Of a stretch of 47,798 nucleotides of DNA, positions 17,268 through 32,764 are shown one piece after another. This DNA is from Candidatus Planktophila lacus (GTDB taxonomy: Bacteria > Pseudomonadota > Gammaproteobacteria > Steroidobacterales > Steroidobacteraceae). The notes below the pieces were generated by a model. That model saw nothing but the letters and a program-made list of their open reading frames with translations. It was not told the DNA's origin and did not search any database. Made by a program: the position numbers and the translations under genes. How positions within the stretch are numbered: the first letter of the stretch is position 1; each line of letters starts with the position of its first letter. Location of the stretch: the NCBI GenBank assembly GCA_943331345.2, contig CALQLF020000016.1, positions 1 to 47,798 on the forward strand, read 5' to 3'.

Positions 17268-17283
17268 TGCATGAAGCGTGCCG
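17268..17283 (-). promoter_or_regulatory. Sigma-54 promoter of glnA
   Basis: The minus strand reads CGGCAC-GCTTC-ATGC from 17283, against the consensus TGGCAC-N5-TTGC: the invariant GG and GC are present with exactly 10 bp between them and two mismatches elsewhere. The GC dinucleotide lies at 17270-17269, placing the transcript start near 17257 and giving a leader of about 80 nt before glnA. Confidence 0.8.
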
Positions 17284-17346
17284 ACCTTGGATAGCTTTTG
17301 GAATCAAGGAGTTAGCGCTAGTAATCCCCGACTAGGGGGCTTCTTT

Positions 17347-17361
17347 GCACTAAATAAGAGC
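17347..17361. promoter_or_regulatory. Second, weaker NtrC site upstream of glnA
   Basis: GCACTA-AAT-AAGAGC keeps a good left half-site and a poor right half. Its centre is about 31 bp (three helical turns) from the strong site at 17385, the spacing expected for cooperative NtrC dimers. Confidence 0.45.
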
Positions 17362-17375
17362 GCCCCGGAGTACGT

Positions 17376-17394
17376 GCGCACCAAAAAGGTGCGC
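17376..17394. promoter_or_regulatory. Strong NtrC-binding site upstream of glnA
   Basis: GCGCACC-AAAAA-GGTGCGC is a perfect 7-bp inverted repeat containing GCACCA-N3-AGGTGC, one mismatch from the NtrC consensus GCACCA-N3-TGGTGC. Its centre (17385) is about 128 bp upstream of the predicted start, close to the enhancer position known for E. coli glnA. Confidence 0.75.
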
Positions 17395-17417
17395 GCCTAC
17401 TCTGGAACGACACCAGT

Positions 17418-18134
17418 TTACAGCGTTTCGGCCAAGAACTGCAGCACGCGGCCCCGGGCCTGCGCGGCGGCGCGCTGGTTGTACATGCCGCGGCCCCAGC
17501 AGTTGAAGCCGTGGTCCACCGCCGGGTAGACATGCACGCTCGCATTCGGGCGGTCAGCGAAGGCGGCCTGCACCGCGGCCACGGCCGGTGCTTGGATGTA
17601 GTGGTCCAGCTCGGCGAAGTGGAACTGCATGGGGCAGGTGATTTTCGATGCATCGCCCAGCAGGCTGTCGATGCCGCCACCGTAGTAGCTGACCGCCGCA
17701 TCCACGCCGGAATTCGCCGCAGCAAGGAACGACAAGCGCCCACCCATGCAGTAACCGATAGAAGCCACGCCGCCCGACAATTCCGGGCGCGCGCGCAGGG
17801 CAGCCACGGTCGCGGTGACGTCACTCACCGCCTTCGCGCCGTCCATGGTCATCATCAAATCCAGGCCCGTCTGGAAATCGGCGGGGCCGTAACCCAAATC
17901 CGCGCGGTGACCCTTGCGCCAAAACAGGTCCGGCGCCAGCACCACGTAGCCGTCCAGCGCGTACTGGTCCGCCACCGCACGAATGTGCTCGTTGACGCCG
18001 AAGATTTCCTGAATGAGCACGATGCCGGGACCATGCCCGCCTTGCGGGCCGGAGTCTGCGCCCTTGGGGGGCAGGGCGAGATAGCCGCCGAAAACACCGT
18101 CCTCGGCCTTGATGTCGATCCAGGTACCGCTCAT
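17418..18134 (-). CDS. Dienelactone hydrolase family protein
   Basis: An alpha/beta hydrolase of 238 residues from ATG 18134; the frame runs further upstream, but that part crosses the REP palindrome and the divergent glyQ start. The nucleophile elbow is GYCMGG (Cys, as in dienelactone hydrolases), the acid is in FAELDHYI and the His in PAVDHGFN. Known members hydrolyse dienelactone in chlorocatechol breakdown, but many genomic homologues are general esterases of unknown substrate. It stands alone between glyQ and glnA, so no pathway can be given. Confidence 0.9.
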   Translation of the reverse strand: MSGTWIDIKAEDGVFGGYLALPPKGADSGPQGGHGPGIVLIQEIFGVNEHIRAVADQYALDGYVVLAPDLFWRKGHRADLGYGPADFQTGLDLMMTMDGAKAVSDVTATVAALRARPELSGGVASIGYCMGGRLSFLAAANSGVDAAVSYYGGGIDSLLGDASKITCPMQFHFAELDHYIQAPAVAAVQAAFADRPNASVHVYPAVDHGFNCWGRGMYNQRAAAQARGRVLQFLAETL

Positions 18135-18195
18135 GGGAAAAGCTCCAGCAGAAAAGGGGAAGTCAGGGCGGGAAAGATACCGCAGCGGCCTGCTT

Positions 18196-18222
18196 TGTGG
18201 GAGCGAGCTTGCTCGCGACTCC
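18196..18222. repeat. REP-type palindrome upstream of glyQ
   Basis: TGTGGGAGCGAGCTTGCTCG followed by CGACTCC: a GTGGGAG head and a core palindrome GCGAGC-TT-GCTCGC (18203-18216). This is the layout of the repetitive extragenic palindromes common in Pseudomonas and relatives; read in the glyQ frame it gives CGSELARDS, a peptide often seen when such elements are wrongly translated. Only one copy is seen in this window. Confidence 0.75.
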
Positions 18223-18267
18223 GGTAAACTAATGTATTCGACCGCCTTCAACGGATACCGGACCACC

Positions 18268-19185
18268 ATGGCCTCCCCCGCTCCAGCGCGCCCGCGCACA
18301 TTCCAGGACCTCATCGCCAGTCTCAAGGACTACTGGGCCGCGCAGGGCTGCGTCATCGTCGAGCCCTACGACATGGAAGTGGGCGCCGGTACCTTCCACC
18401 AATCCACGTTCTTGCGCTCCATCGGCCCGGAACCCTGGAACGCCGCTTACGTGCAGCCTTCGCGCCGCCCCACGGACGGCCGCTACGGCGAAAACCCGTT
18501 CCGTCTGCAGCACTACTACCAGTTCCAGGTGGCCATGAAGCCCTCGCCGCCGGACCTCATCGAGCTGTACTTGGGCTCGCTGCGTGCGCTCGGCTTTGAC
18601 CCGCTCACCCACGACATCCGCCTAGTGGAAGACAACTGGGAAAGCCCCACCATCGGTGCTTGGGGCTTGGGCTGGGAAATCTGGCTGAACGGTATGGAAG
18701 TCACGCAGTTCACCTACTTCCAGCAAGTAGGCGGCCTCGACTGCCGTCCGGTGATGGGCGAGATTACTTACGGCTTGGAACGCCTCGCCATGTATCTGCA
18801 AGGCGTGGAAAGCGTTTACGACTTGGTGTGGACCGATGGCCCCAAGGGCCGCGTTACCTATGGCGATGTGTACCACCAGAACGAAGTAGAGCAGAGCACC
18901 TACAACTTCGAATACGCAGACGTGGACATGCTCTTCCGCCAGTTCGAAGAACACGAAAAAGAATGCCAGCGCTTGCTGGAAGTGCCTCTCGCGCTGCCCG
19001 CCTACGAACGCATGCTGAAGACCAGCCACACCTTTAACCTGCTCGATGCACGCCGCGCCATTTCGGTAACAGAGCGCCAGCGCTACATCCTGCGCGTGCG
19101 CACGCTGGCCCGCGGCGTGGCCGAAGCTTATTACCAGAGCCGCGAAAAACTCGGGTTCCCCATGCTGCGTGGAGTAGCGCCATGA
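18268..19185 (+). CDS. glyQ: Glycine--tRNA ligase alpha subunit
   Basis: The catalytic alpha subunit of the bacterial tetrameric (alpha2beta2) glycyl-tRNA synthetase, 305 residues (E. coli 303). [34 protein letters not shown] and [19 protein letters not shown] are characteristic. ATG 18268 is chosen because the longer frame is only translated REP and intergenic sequence. Its TGA overlaps the glyS ATG (ATGA), which should give matched amounts of the two subunits. Confidence 0.98.
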   Translation: MASPAPARPRTFQDLIASLKDYWAAQGCVIVEPYDMEVGAGTFHQSTFLRSIGPEPWNAAYVQPSRRPTDGRYGENPFRLQHYYQFQVAMKPSPPDLIELYLGSLRALGFDPLTHDIRLVEDNWESPTIGAWGLGWEIWLNGMEVTQFTYFQQVGGLDCRPVMGEITYGLERLAMYLQGVESVYDLVWTDGPKGRVTYGDVYHQNEVEQSTYNFEYADVDMLFRQFEEHEKECQRLLEVPLALPAYERMLKTSHTFNLLDARRAISVTERQRYILRVRTLARGVAEAYYQSREKLGFPMLRGVAP

Positions 19186-21293
19186 GCACTACCCGCGACT
19201 TCTTAGTCGAGATCGGCACCGAAGAACTGCCGCCGCTATCGCTGCCGGAACTCTCCAGCGCCTTCACTGAAGGTGTAGTGACGGGCCTGGCAGCACAAGG
19301 CATTCAGCATGGCGCCGTGCGCAGCTACGCCACGCCACGCCGCTTGGCCATCCTCATCCACGCCATGCCGGAACGACAGGCGGACCAGACCGTACAGCGC
19401 AAGGGCCCGCCGGTTAGCGCGGCCTACGACAAGGAAGGCAACCCCACGCGCGCGGCACAGGCCTTCGCCGACTCTACTGGCACGCCGGTAAGCGAACTGC
19501 AGCGCATTCAGGAAGCGAAGGGCGAATTTTTGTTCTGGTCCGGCGTGAAGCCCGGTGCCGTGGTGGCGGAGTTGCTGCCGGGCCTTGTGCAGGCCTCGCT
19601 CGACAAGCTGCCGATTGCCAAGCGCATGCGCTGGGGCGCCGGTGAAGCGACGTTCGTACGGCCGGTTCACTGGGTGGTGATGCTGTGGGGCAGCGAAGTA
19701 CTGCCCGCCACGCTGTTCGAACTGCCCGCCGGCCGCGAAACCCATGGTCACCGCTTCCACGCGCCGCAAGCCATTGCCATCACGGCGCCGGCCGACTACG
19801 CCGCGTTGTTGCTGGAGCAGGGCCATGTCGTCCCGGATTTCGCTGACCGTCGTGAACGTATCCGCGCCGGCGTGCTCGCTGCGGCCAGTGCTTGTGGTGG
19901 CGAACCCGTGCTCGATGCAGAGCTATTGAACGAAGTCACGGCGCTCGTGGAATGGCCAGTGCCCGTGGCAGGCCAGTTCGAAGAGCGCTTCCTCGCGTTG
20001 CCGGAGCAAGTGCTCATCTCGACGCTCATGGAACACCAGCGCTACTTCCCGGTGCGTGGTGCGGACGGCAAGCTGACACCCTGGTTCATCACCGTCAGCA
20101 ATATTGTCAGCCGCGACCCCGCACAGGTGCGTGCCGGCAACGAACGCGTGGTGCGCCCGCGCCTCACAGACGCTGCGTTCTTCCACGACACCGACCGCAA
20201 GCAACCTCTCGCTGCCCGCGAAGCCGGGCTTGCCAAGGTAACGTATCAAGCTCAACTGGGCAGCTATGCGGACAAGGCGGCACGCGTTGGTGCCTTGGGC
20301 ATGCAGATTGCCAAGCTGCTCGGTGCCGACACAGCGCTGGTGGAACGCGCCGCGAGGCTCGCCAAGTGCGACCTGCTCACCAACATGGTGGGCGAGTTCC
20401 CCGAACTGCAAGGCGAGATGGGCCGTGACTATGCGCGCCATGACGGCGAACCGGCCGAAGTAGCCGAAGCGGTCTTCGAACACTACTTGCCGCGCTTCGC
20501 TGGCGACGTATTGCCCACCACCCGCACCGGCACCGTGCTGGCGCTGGCGGACAAGCTGGACACGCTGGCCGGCATCTTCGCGCTGGGCCAGCGCCCGAGC
20601 GGCACGAAAGATCCGTTCGGTCTGCGGCGTTCGGCACTGGGGCTGCTGCGTATCGTGTTGGAGGGCCGCCTTGCGCTGGATCTCGCGCCATTGCTGCTCG
20701 CCGCGGTGGAAGCAGCACGCACCGATTCGCTACGGGTCACTGGCAAGACGCCAGCACCGGCGGTAGAAGTGGCCGCACAGTTGCAAGAGTTCCTCAACGA
20801 TCGCTTGCGCGGTTTGCTGGTGGACGGTGGCCGCGTAGCGGGTGCCACGGGTGAAATGTTCGAGGCAGTAGCCGCGAACCAGCCGACGGCACCGCTGGAC
20901 TTCGAAGCACGCTTGCTGGCCTTGGTGGCGTTCTTGCAGTTGCCGGCAGCTGCAGCGCTGGCGGCAGCCAACAAGCGCGCCGCCAATCTGCTGAAGAAAA
21001 GCGAAGAAGCCACTGGCACGGTAGACCCCACAGCGCTGGTGCTACCGGCGGAGCAAGCACTGCACGCGGCTATAGAAGCGCTGCGTCCTGCCGTGGAAAC
21101 GGGCTTGGCGGCTGGCGAATATACCGCCGCGCTGTCACTGCTCTCGCAATTGCGCGCGCCAGTGGATGCCTTCTTCGACGGCGTGATGGTGAACGATGAA
21201 AACCCACGCATCCGTGCCAACCGTCTGGCGCTGCTAGCCGGACTGCGGGCATTGTTCCTGCGCGTAGCGGATCTTTCCCGTCTCGCGTTTTAA
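19182..21293 (+). CDS. glyS: Glycine--tRNA ligase beta subunit
   Basis: The tRNA-binding beta subunit, 703 residues (E. coli 689). It begins [15 protein letters not shown], has the HD-type region and [15 protein letters not shown] typical of GlyS, and a C-terminal anticodon-binding DALR-like domain ending in [18 protein letters not shown]. Four-base overlap with glyQ; the PlsC-type gene follows after 13 bp. The gmhB gene often found next in related genomes is absent. Confidence 0.98.
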   Translation: MSTTRDFLVEIGTEELPPLSLPELSSAFTEGVVTGLAAQGIQHGAVRSYATPRRLAILIHAMPERQADQTVQRKGPPVSAAYDKEGNPTRAAQAFADSTGTPVSELQRIQEAKGEFLFWSGVKPGAVVAELLPGLVQASLDKLPIAKRMRWGAGEATFVRPVHWVVMLWGSEVLPATLFELPAGRETHGHRFHAPQAIAITAPADYAALLLEQGHVVPDFADRRERIRAGVLAAASACGGEPVLDAELLNEVTALVEWPVPVAGQFEERFLALPEQVLISTLMEHQRYFPVRGADGKLTPWFITVSNIVSRDPAQVRAGNERVVRPRLTDAAFFHDTDRKQPLAAREAGLAKVTYQAQLGSYADKAARVGALGMQIAKLLGADTALVERAARLAKCDLLTNMVGEFPELQGEMGRDYARHDGEPAEVAEAVFEHYLPRFAGDVLPTTRTGTVLALADKLDTLAGIFALGQRPSGTKDPFGLRRSALGLLRIVLEGRLALDLAPLLLAAVEAARTDSLRVTGKTPAPAVEVAAQLQEFLNDRLRGLLVDGGRVAGATGEMFEAVAANQPTAPLDFEARLLALVAFLQLPAAAALAAANKRAANLLKKSEEATGTVDPTALVLPAEQALHAAIEALRPAVETGLAAGEYTAALSLLSQLRAPVDAFFDGVMVNDENPRIRANRLALLAGLRALFLRVADLSRLAF

Positions 21294-21306
21294 CTGGAGA
21301 ACCAGC

Positions 21307-22017
21307 GTGCAATACCTTCTGTCCATCGTGTTCACGCTGCTGTTCTTCGTCGCCACCCTGTTGACGGCCATCATCATCATCCTCTTCGGCTGGCTGCCGT
21401 GGCGCACTCGTTACGACATCGCACGCGCCTGGGGCTGGACGGTGCTGCATCTTGGCAAATGGCTGTGCGGACTGGACTGGGTCGTCGAAGGTCGCGAGAA
21501 CATTCCCACCGAAGGCGCGCATGTCACCTTCTGGAAGCACAGCAGTAGCTGGGAAACCGTGGCGCAAACCCTGGTGTTCCCACCGCAGGCCTGGGTGTTG
21601 AAGCGCGAAATTCTCTGGATTCCTTTTGTGGGCCAAGCCGCCATGCTCATGAAGCCCATCGCCATCAACCGCAAGGCAGGCAGCCGTGCCGTGATGCAAG
21701 TGGTGGAACAAGGCTGCGCGCGCCTCAAGGAAGGCATGTGGGTGCTCATCTTCCCCGAAGGCACGCGCACTAGCCGTGGCGAAGAACGCAAGTGGGGGCT
21801 CTCAGGTGCGCTCCTTGCCACACGCGCTGGCTGCAAGGCCGTTCCCGTGGCCCATAACGCCGGTGAGCTGTGGGGTCGTCGCGGTCTCTTGAAGCGCCGC
21901 GGCACCATCCGTATCGTCATCGGGCCGCCCATCGACGCTACTGGCATGGACCCGCGTGACTTGAACACGCAATTGCGCGCTTGGGTAGACGCCAAGACCG
22001 CAGAAATTTCGGGCTAG
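21307..22017 (+). CDS. Lysophospholipid (1-acylglycerol-3-phosphate) acyltransferase family, PlsC-like
   Basis: A 236-residue membrane-associated acyltransferase with a GTG start and a CTGGAG ribosome binding site (21294-21299). An N-terminal helix (residues 1-28) anchors it in the inner membrane. Motif I reads H-SSSW-E, an HX4E form instead of the classical HX4D, and motif III is FPEGTRTS. It probably makes phosphatidic acid or acylates a related lipid. It is likely transcribed with glyQS. Confidence 0.9.
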   Translation: MQYLLSIVFTLLFFVATLLTAIIIILFGWLPWRTRYDIARAWGWTVLHLGKWLCGLDWVVEGRENIPTEGAHVTFWKHSSSWETVAQTLVFPPQAWVLKREILWIPFVGQAAMLMKPIAINRKAGSRAVMQVVEQGCARLKEGMWVLIFPEGTRTSRGEERKWGLSGALLATRAGCKAVPVAHNAGELWGRRGLLKRRGTIRIVIGPPIDATGMDPRDLNTQLRAWVDAKTAEISG

Positions 22018-22024
22018 CCGCGGT

Positions 22025-23263
22025 TCAATCCGTCGCCGGTTCCGCGGGCAAGTCCGCAGGGGCTTCGGTAGATGGTTCCGCCGTCGGCTTGCGGCGCGTG
22101 CCGGCGTAAAGTTCGAACACCAACAACCGGCAGGGAATGCTGCCGTTCATCAGGCGATAGGTGCGCGTGGGCCGAAGACCAATGGCTTTGTAAGGCGAAG
22201 CATCTGCCGCCAGCAAGGCCGCACGCCAGCCAGCAAAACGCTGCTTCAGCGTATCGCCTATCTCGCTATATAACGGCTCCAGGTCCGCCATGGCACCGCC
22301 GATACGTTCGCCGTATGGCAGGTTCGTCACCAGCAAGCCACTGGGTGCCGGTGGTTCCACGTCCTGAAAGCGGCAGGTGTTGAACGTGATGTAGCGCTCC
22401 ACCCGCGCAGCCAGTGCGCTCTTGCGGGCCATCTCGACAAACTTGGCTTCCATATCAGAGGCGACCACCAGCGCGGGCGGTGCTTCGAGTTTTTCGGCTC
22501 GCACTTGGTCTTGGGTCTCGCGCCACAACTGGCGGTCGAAATCCTTCAACCACTCGAAGTGAAAGCCACCCTTGGCGCGATGAATTTGCGGCGCCTTGCG
22601 TACCGCCATCATCGCCGCTTCGATAGCCAGCGTGCCGCTGCCACACATGGGGTCCAGGAATGTTTGCGTGCCGTCGTAGCCGGCCAGTCGCAGGATGGCC
22701 GCCGCGAGCGTTTCTTTCAGCGGCGCAGGATGCCCCGATTCGCGATAGCCGCGCTTGTGCAGCGACTTGCCGGAAGTGTCGAGGCTGAGCGTGCAACGCC
22801 CGTTGTCGAGGTGAGCCACCACCACCACTTTCGGGTCGTCGCGGTTCACGGGCGGCACAGCGTCGCCGGCCGCGGCAAAGCTTTCGCGAATGGCTTCACG
22901 TACCTGCGTGATGACCTGCAGCGGCGGCATCGGGGAGTTGCGGCCTTCAGCGCCTAGCGCCTCCACCATGAAGCCACGTGTGGCGTCGAACAACTCGGGC
23001 CAATGAATACGCCGCGCCTGCGAACGCAACATGGGCGGCGTCTTGGCCGGCACCTCGCGCAGCACTCGCAGTACCCGGCTCGCAGTAGCGAGCTTCAGAT
23101 GAACTTCGTAAGCGAGCCCAGGACCTGCGCTGAATTCTACGGCGCGAAATACCGGCTTCAAATCCATAGCCCCGAGGGCCTCGAGCTCCGCGATGAGCGC
23201 CGGCTTGGTTTCTTCGGGGCAGGTGGCAATGAGACGTTGCAGCCCGTGCGCAGGCGCGTTCAC
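22025..23263 (-). CDS. THUMP-domain class I RNA methyltransferase (RlmL-type, 23S rRNA m2G)
   Basis: A 412-residue protein with an N-terminal ferredoxin-like/THUMP RNA-binding region (about 10-160) and a SAM methyltransferase domain with DPMCGSGTLAIEAA and the catalytic TNLPYGER (N/D-P-P-Y class). It corresponds to the N-terminal half of E. coli RlmKL without the RlmK half, the form common outside enterics. The ATG overlaps the acetyltransferase stop (ATGA). The target G is inferred from family. Confidence 0.88.
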   Translation of the reverse strand: MNAPAHGLQRLIATCPEETKPALIAELEALGAMDLKPVFRAVEFSAGPGLAYEVHLKLATASRVLRVLREVPAKTPPMLRSQARRIHWPELFDATRGFMVEALGAEGRNSPMPPLQVITQVREAIRESFAAAGDAVPPVNRDDPKVVVVAHLDNGRCTLSLDTSGKSLHKRGYRESGHPAPLKETLAAAILRLAGYDGTQTFLDPMCGSGTLAIEAAMMAVRKAPQIHRAKGGFHFEWLKDFDRQLWRETQDQVRAEKLEAPPALVVASDMEAKFVEMARKSALAARVERYITFNTCRFQDVEPPAPSGLLVTNLPYGERIGGAMADLEPLYSEIGDTLKQRFAGWRAALLAADASPYKAIGLRPTRTYRLMNGSIPCRLLVFELYAGTRRKPTAEPSTEAPADLPAEPATD

Positions 23264-23769
23264 AGATCCACTTCGAACAGGTTCAGCACGGCGCCGTCAG
23301 TCGGAGAAGTAATCTGTCCGGTGAGGTCGAAGGACAGTTTGCGCAGCAGGGACATGGACGCTTCGTTATCCAGAGAAGTGATGGCGGCGAGACGCGACAT
23401 GCCAAAGTCGTCGCGCGCATGCGATAGCGTGGCACGTGCAGCTTCCAAGGCGTAACCCTGCCCGCGGAAGGCTTTCAAGAAAGCGAAGCCAAGGTCCGCA
23501 TGCTTCAAGTACGGACGCTTCACGAGGCCGCAAAGGCCTACGGGTGTGCCGCTTTCGCGCAATTCCACGATATAGAGGCCATAGCCATGTTCGCGATAGC
23601 TGGCCTGCGGGCCATTGGCCACATAAGCCGGCGTGTCTTCCAAAGTGCGTACACCGCGGTCACCGATGTAGCGAATGAAATCCGGGTCCGTGAGGAGCGC
23701 CAGCAGAAACTCGCCGTCTTCGGGCGAGGCATGCCGCATCGCCAAGCGGTCTGTGCTCAACACGTACAT
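23260..23769 (-). CDS. GNAT family N-acetyltransferase (RimJ-like)
   Basis: A 169-residue acetyltransferase of the RimJ/GNAT_3 type, beginning MYVLSTDRLAMRHASPED, with an acetyl-CoA loop region around FRGQGYALEAARATL. Substrate unknown; relatives acetylate ribosomal-protein N-termini or small amines. AAGAGG lies about nine bases before the ATG. It sits 19 bp after the acyl-CoA dehydrogenase and overlaps the methyltransferase gene. Confidence 0.9.
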   Translation of the reverse strand: MYVLSTDRLAMRHASPEDGEFLLALLTDPDFIRYIGDRGVRTLEDTPAYVANGPQASYREHGYGLYIVELRESGTPVGLCGLVKRPYLKHADLGFAFLKAFRGQGYALEAARATLSHARDDFGMSRLAAITSLDNEASMSLLRKLSFDLTGQITSPTDGAVLNLFEVDL

Positions 23770-23788
23770 TCAATGCGCCTCTTGCTCA

Positions 23789-25630
23789 CTAAAACCAACC
23801 ATCCTGCATTTCGAGTACCGTGGGGTCCGGCGGTGAGAGCACCGCCAGCCATGCGGGTACCCGCGGCAATTCCCATCGCAAAAAGAACCTTGCCGCTTGT
23901 AGCTTGCCGGCATAGAAAGACGCATCCGCTGGCGAAACGCCACCAGCAGCCAAGGCACCGGAAGCCACGCGGGCTTGCTCTAGCCACAGCCAACCCACCA
24001 CCACGTGCCCAAAGGCCTCGAGGTAGGGCGTGGCATTGGCCAACCTTGCCGGCGCGCTGTCCACCATCAGCAACTGCTGGGTAGTGTCCGCCAACTGGTC
24101 CCAGGCTTTGCGAAGACGCATGGCATCGGCCTTCCAGCCGTCGCGGCGTTCCATTTCGTCGAGCGTGGCGCCCACTTGCGCCCGCAGCAGTTCGAACCCA
24201 AAGCCACCCTGCTGCACCACCTTGCGTCCCAGCAAGTCGAGCGCCTGAATACCATGCGTGCCTTCGTGAATAGCGTTCAGACGGTTGTCGCGCCAGTACT
24301 GTTCCACGGGGAAATCGCGGGTATAGCCGTAGCCGCCGTGCACCTGAATGGCGAGGTCGTTTGCCGCCAAGCACCACTGCGACGGCCAACTCTTCGCGAC
24401 CGGCGTCAGTAGGTCGAGCAGGTGACGCGAACGGTCGCGCTCGTCTTCGGGGCCGCTGGCAATATCGTCCACCAGACGTGCGCAATACAGCACCAGCGCC
24501 AGACCGCCTTCCACCCAGGCCTTCTGTGTCAGGAGCATGCGCCGCACGTCGGCATGCTCCACGATGGGCACCGGGGCCTCACGCAAGCGGCGGTCACCCA
24601 AGGGGCGGCCTTGGCGGCGCTCGCGGGCATAGTTCAGCGACTGCAAGTACCCAGCGTAGCCCAAGGCCATCGCACCAGTACCCACCCCAATCCGTGCCTC
24701 ATTCATCATGTGGAACATGCAAGCCAGGCCGTGGCCTTCGGCGCCAACGCGCCAGCCCACCGCACCCGCCGCGCCATTCGGACGGTGTTCACCGTCACCG
24801 AAGTTCAGCACGCAGTTGCTGGTGCCACGATAGCCCAGCTTGTGGTTCAGGCCCGCCACCGTGATGTCGTTGCGTTCCGGAGCGACGCCCGCCGGCGCCG
24901 GCAACCACTTAGGAACCAGAAACAAAGACAAGCCAGCGGTACCGGCAGGCAGACCGCCTTCAGGGGCAGGCACCTTGGCGAGCACCAAGTGAACGATGTT
25001 GCCGGTGAGGTCGTGGTCGCCGCCGGAAATCCACATCTTGTTGCCATGCAGGCGGTAGGTGCCATCCGCTTGCGGCAGCGCGCGCGTGGTGACGTCGGCC
25101 AGCGAGGAACCCGCCTGCGGTTCGGACAGGCACATGGTGCCGAATACCCGGCCCGCCAGCATATCCGGCACGTAGCGTTCCACCAGCACGGGGTCCGCGT
25201 AGGCCAACAACAGGTTGGCATTCGCGATGGTGAGCATGGGGTAGCCGGCGGTGGACACATTGGCGGCGAACAGCCAAGCCATGCCAGCGCGCTCGACCAC
25301 GAACGGCAACTGCATACCGCCGCGCTCTGCGTCTTGGGTAGCAGCCATGAGGCCGGCCGCGCTGAAGGCGCGCAAGGCGGGGCCGATGGCGGGGTGTACC
25401 CGCACCTGCCCGTCCACCAACCGTGGCTCGTCGATATCCAGTGCGCGGTAATGCGGCGCAAAGCAATCGACGGCCACCGTTTCGTAGGTGTCGAGCGCAG
25501 CATCGAAGGTGTCGCGGCTGTGCTCGGCGTAACGCGGGCGCGCGGTCAGGGAGGCCACATCCAGCCACTCGTGCAGCAGGAAGGCGATGTCGCGGCGCGA
25601 CAAGTGCCGCGCGGGAGTACTACCGTCCAA
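23789..25630 (-). CDS. Acyl-CoA dehydrogenase, long (DmdC/FadE-type) with C-terminal extension
   Basis: A flavin-dependent acyl-CoA dehydrogenase of 613 residues from a TTG at 25630, chosen because GAGGAGA stands eight bases before it; the ATG at 25672 has no such site. The N-terminal segment RRDIAFLLHEWLDV is the extra domain of the long subfamily that includes 3-(methylthio)propanoyl-CoA dehydrogenase. Core motifs are MCLSEPQAGSSLADV, MWISGGDHDL and NEARIGVGTGAMALG, with the catalytic Glu probably in AIHEGTHGIQALDLLGRK. The C-terminal domain follows to the end. It would introduce a double bond into an acyl-CoA; chain type unknown. Confidence 0.93.
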   Translation of the reverse strand: MDGSTPARHLSRRDIAFLLHEWLDVASLTARPRYAEHSRDTFDAALDTYETVAVDCFAPHYRALDIDEPRLVDGQVRVHPAIGPALRAFSAAGLMAATQDAERGGMQLPFVVERAGMAWLFAANVSTAGYPMLTIANANLLLAYADPVLVERYVPDMLAGRVFGTMCLSEPQAGSSLADVTTRALPQADGTYRLHGNKMWISGGDHDLTGNIVHLVLAKVPAPEGGLPAGTAGLSLFLVPKWLPAPAGVAPERNDITVAGLNHKLGYRGTSNCVLNFGDGEHRPNGAAGAVGWRVGAEGHGLACMFHMMNEARIGVGTGAMALGYAGYLQSLNYARERRQGRPLGDRRLREAPVPIVEHADVRRMLLTQKAWVEGGLALVLYCARLVDDIASGPEDERDRSRHLLDLLTPVAKSWPSQWCLAANDLAIQVHGGYGYTRDFPVEQYWRDNRLNAIHEGTHGIQALDLLGRKVVQQGGFGFELLRAQVGATLDEMERRDGWKADAMRLRKAWDQLADTTQQLLMVDSAPARLANATPYLEAFGHVVVGWLWLEQARVASGALAAGGVSPADASFYAGKLQAARFFLRWELPRVPAWLAVLSPPDPTVLEMQDGWF

Positions 25631-25732
25631 GAGCCAGTCTCCTCGTTTCCGGCAATAGCCTACACGACCCACGACGCGAACGCCTCAGGCCAACGGCGCC
25701 ACGGCACGGGCTTGGTTGGCCAGTCAGGGCAG

Positions 25733-26539
25733 TCATGCCAGCTGCAGCTCCGTGCTTTTGGCCACCCGCATTCCACGACCGACGAGGTCGGCGAGGAAGC
25801 GCTTCCCCAGTTCCTCAAAGCCCGCCATGGAGCTGGTGCAATCCACCAGGAGCGTCATCTTGCGCACCGCCGAAGGCCCGAGCAGCGCCGCAATGTCGTA
25901 CACCGTCGCCGCCAAACCATGCGACAGGGACTGGCCAGCGATAATCAAATGTTCCGTCTCGGCTAGCGATGTCAGCAGGGCATCACTGGCCATGGTACGG
26001 GCATCAGTCAGGTCCGGCACTTCGGCCTGCAGTGCCGAGTAGTGTTCGGTGTTCGAATTCAAGCCCAGCGGGGCATACGTCACAGAGCGCAAGGTACGGC
26101 GGCACCAGCGGTTCAGGGCACCATGCAGGTCCAGCTGGACACCGGCCCCCCAACTGCCGATGAGGCAGTGTTCCGGCCGGACGATCAACGGGGAACGTCC
26201 CCGCTGCTCCAGCGCACAGACGTAAGCCAGCGCGAGGGCCTGCAGCGCCGGGTCTCGGGCGTACCAGCGCTTGTGCAACACGTCGTCACGGGAAATGACG
26301 GTGAAGGGTACTGGCGACTGACCGGCAGCATCCTGCCACCAGCTAGCGTGCGAAATATTCAGCGGATGGCGAAACTCCAGCATGACCTGGATTCGGCCGA
26401 TGCGGTCCCCGCAGCGGTCCACGAATGCCGCCAACCGCTGCAAGTCCGCATTGGCACCGGGCACCGGCAGCGCAGCGCAATGCACATCGCAGAAATCGTT
26501 CTGCGGTTTGACGACGAGCAGCTGCGTGGCCGCGGGCAC
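25733..26539 (-). CDS. Nicotinamidase/isochorismatase-fold protein lacking the catalytic triad
   Basis: A 268-residue protein of the cysteine-hydrolase fold: PQNDFCD (12-18), RHPLNISH (57-64), RPEHCLIGSWGAG (121-133) and NTEHYSAL (163-170) align with nicotinamidase landmarks. The catalytic residues are missing: the Asp of DxQNDF is Lys11, the KG lysine is not found before NTEHYSAL, and the nucleophilic Cys of the DYCV loop is Gly208 in GQSLSHGLAAT. Two histidines of the metal site (H58, H64) survive but its Asp does not. The start is GTG 26539, abutting the gyrB TAA with no gap, so it is co-translated with gyrB. Probably a pseudoenzyme or a protein with a new role. Confidence 0.75.
   Translation of the reverse strand: MPAATQLLVVKPQNDFCDVHCAALPVPGANADLQRLAAFVDRCGDRIGRIQVMLEFRHPLNISHASWWQDAAGQSPVPFTVISRDDVLHKRWYARDPALQALALAYVCALEQRGRSPLIVRPEHCLIGSWGAGVQLDLHGALNRWCRRTLRSVTYAPLGLNSNTEHYSALQAEVPDLTDARTMASDALLTSLAETEHLIIAGQSLSHGLAATVYDIAALLGPSAVRKMTLLVDCTSSMAGFEELGKRFLADLVGRGMRVAKSTELQLA

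Positions 26540-32760
<6,221 letters not shown>

Positions 32761-32764
<4 letters not shown>

Noticed and set aside
15755-17335. A 526-codon plus-strand frame opposite glnA.
   Set aside because: Antisense of a highly conserved gene with strong codon bias; no recognisable protein and no ribosome binding site.
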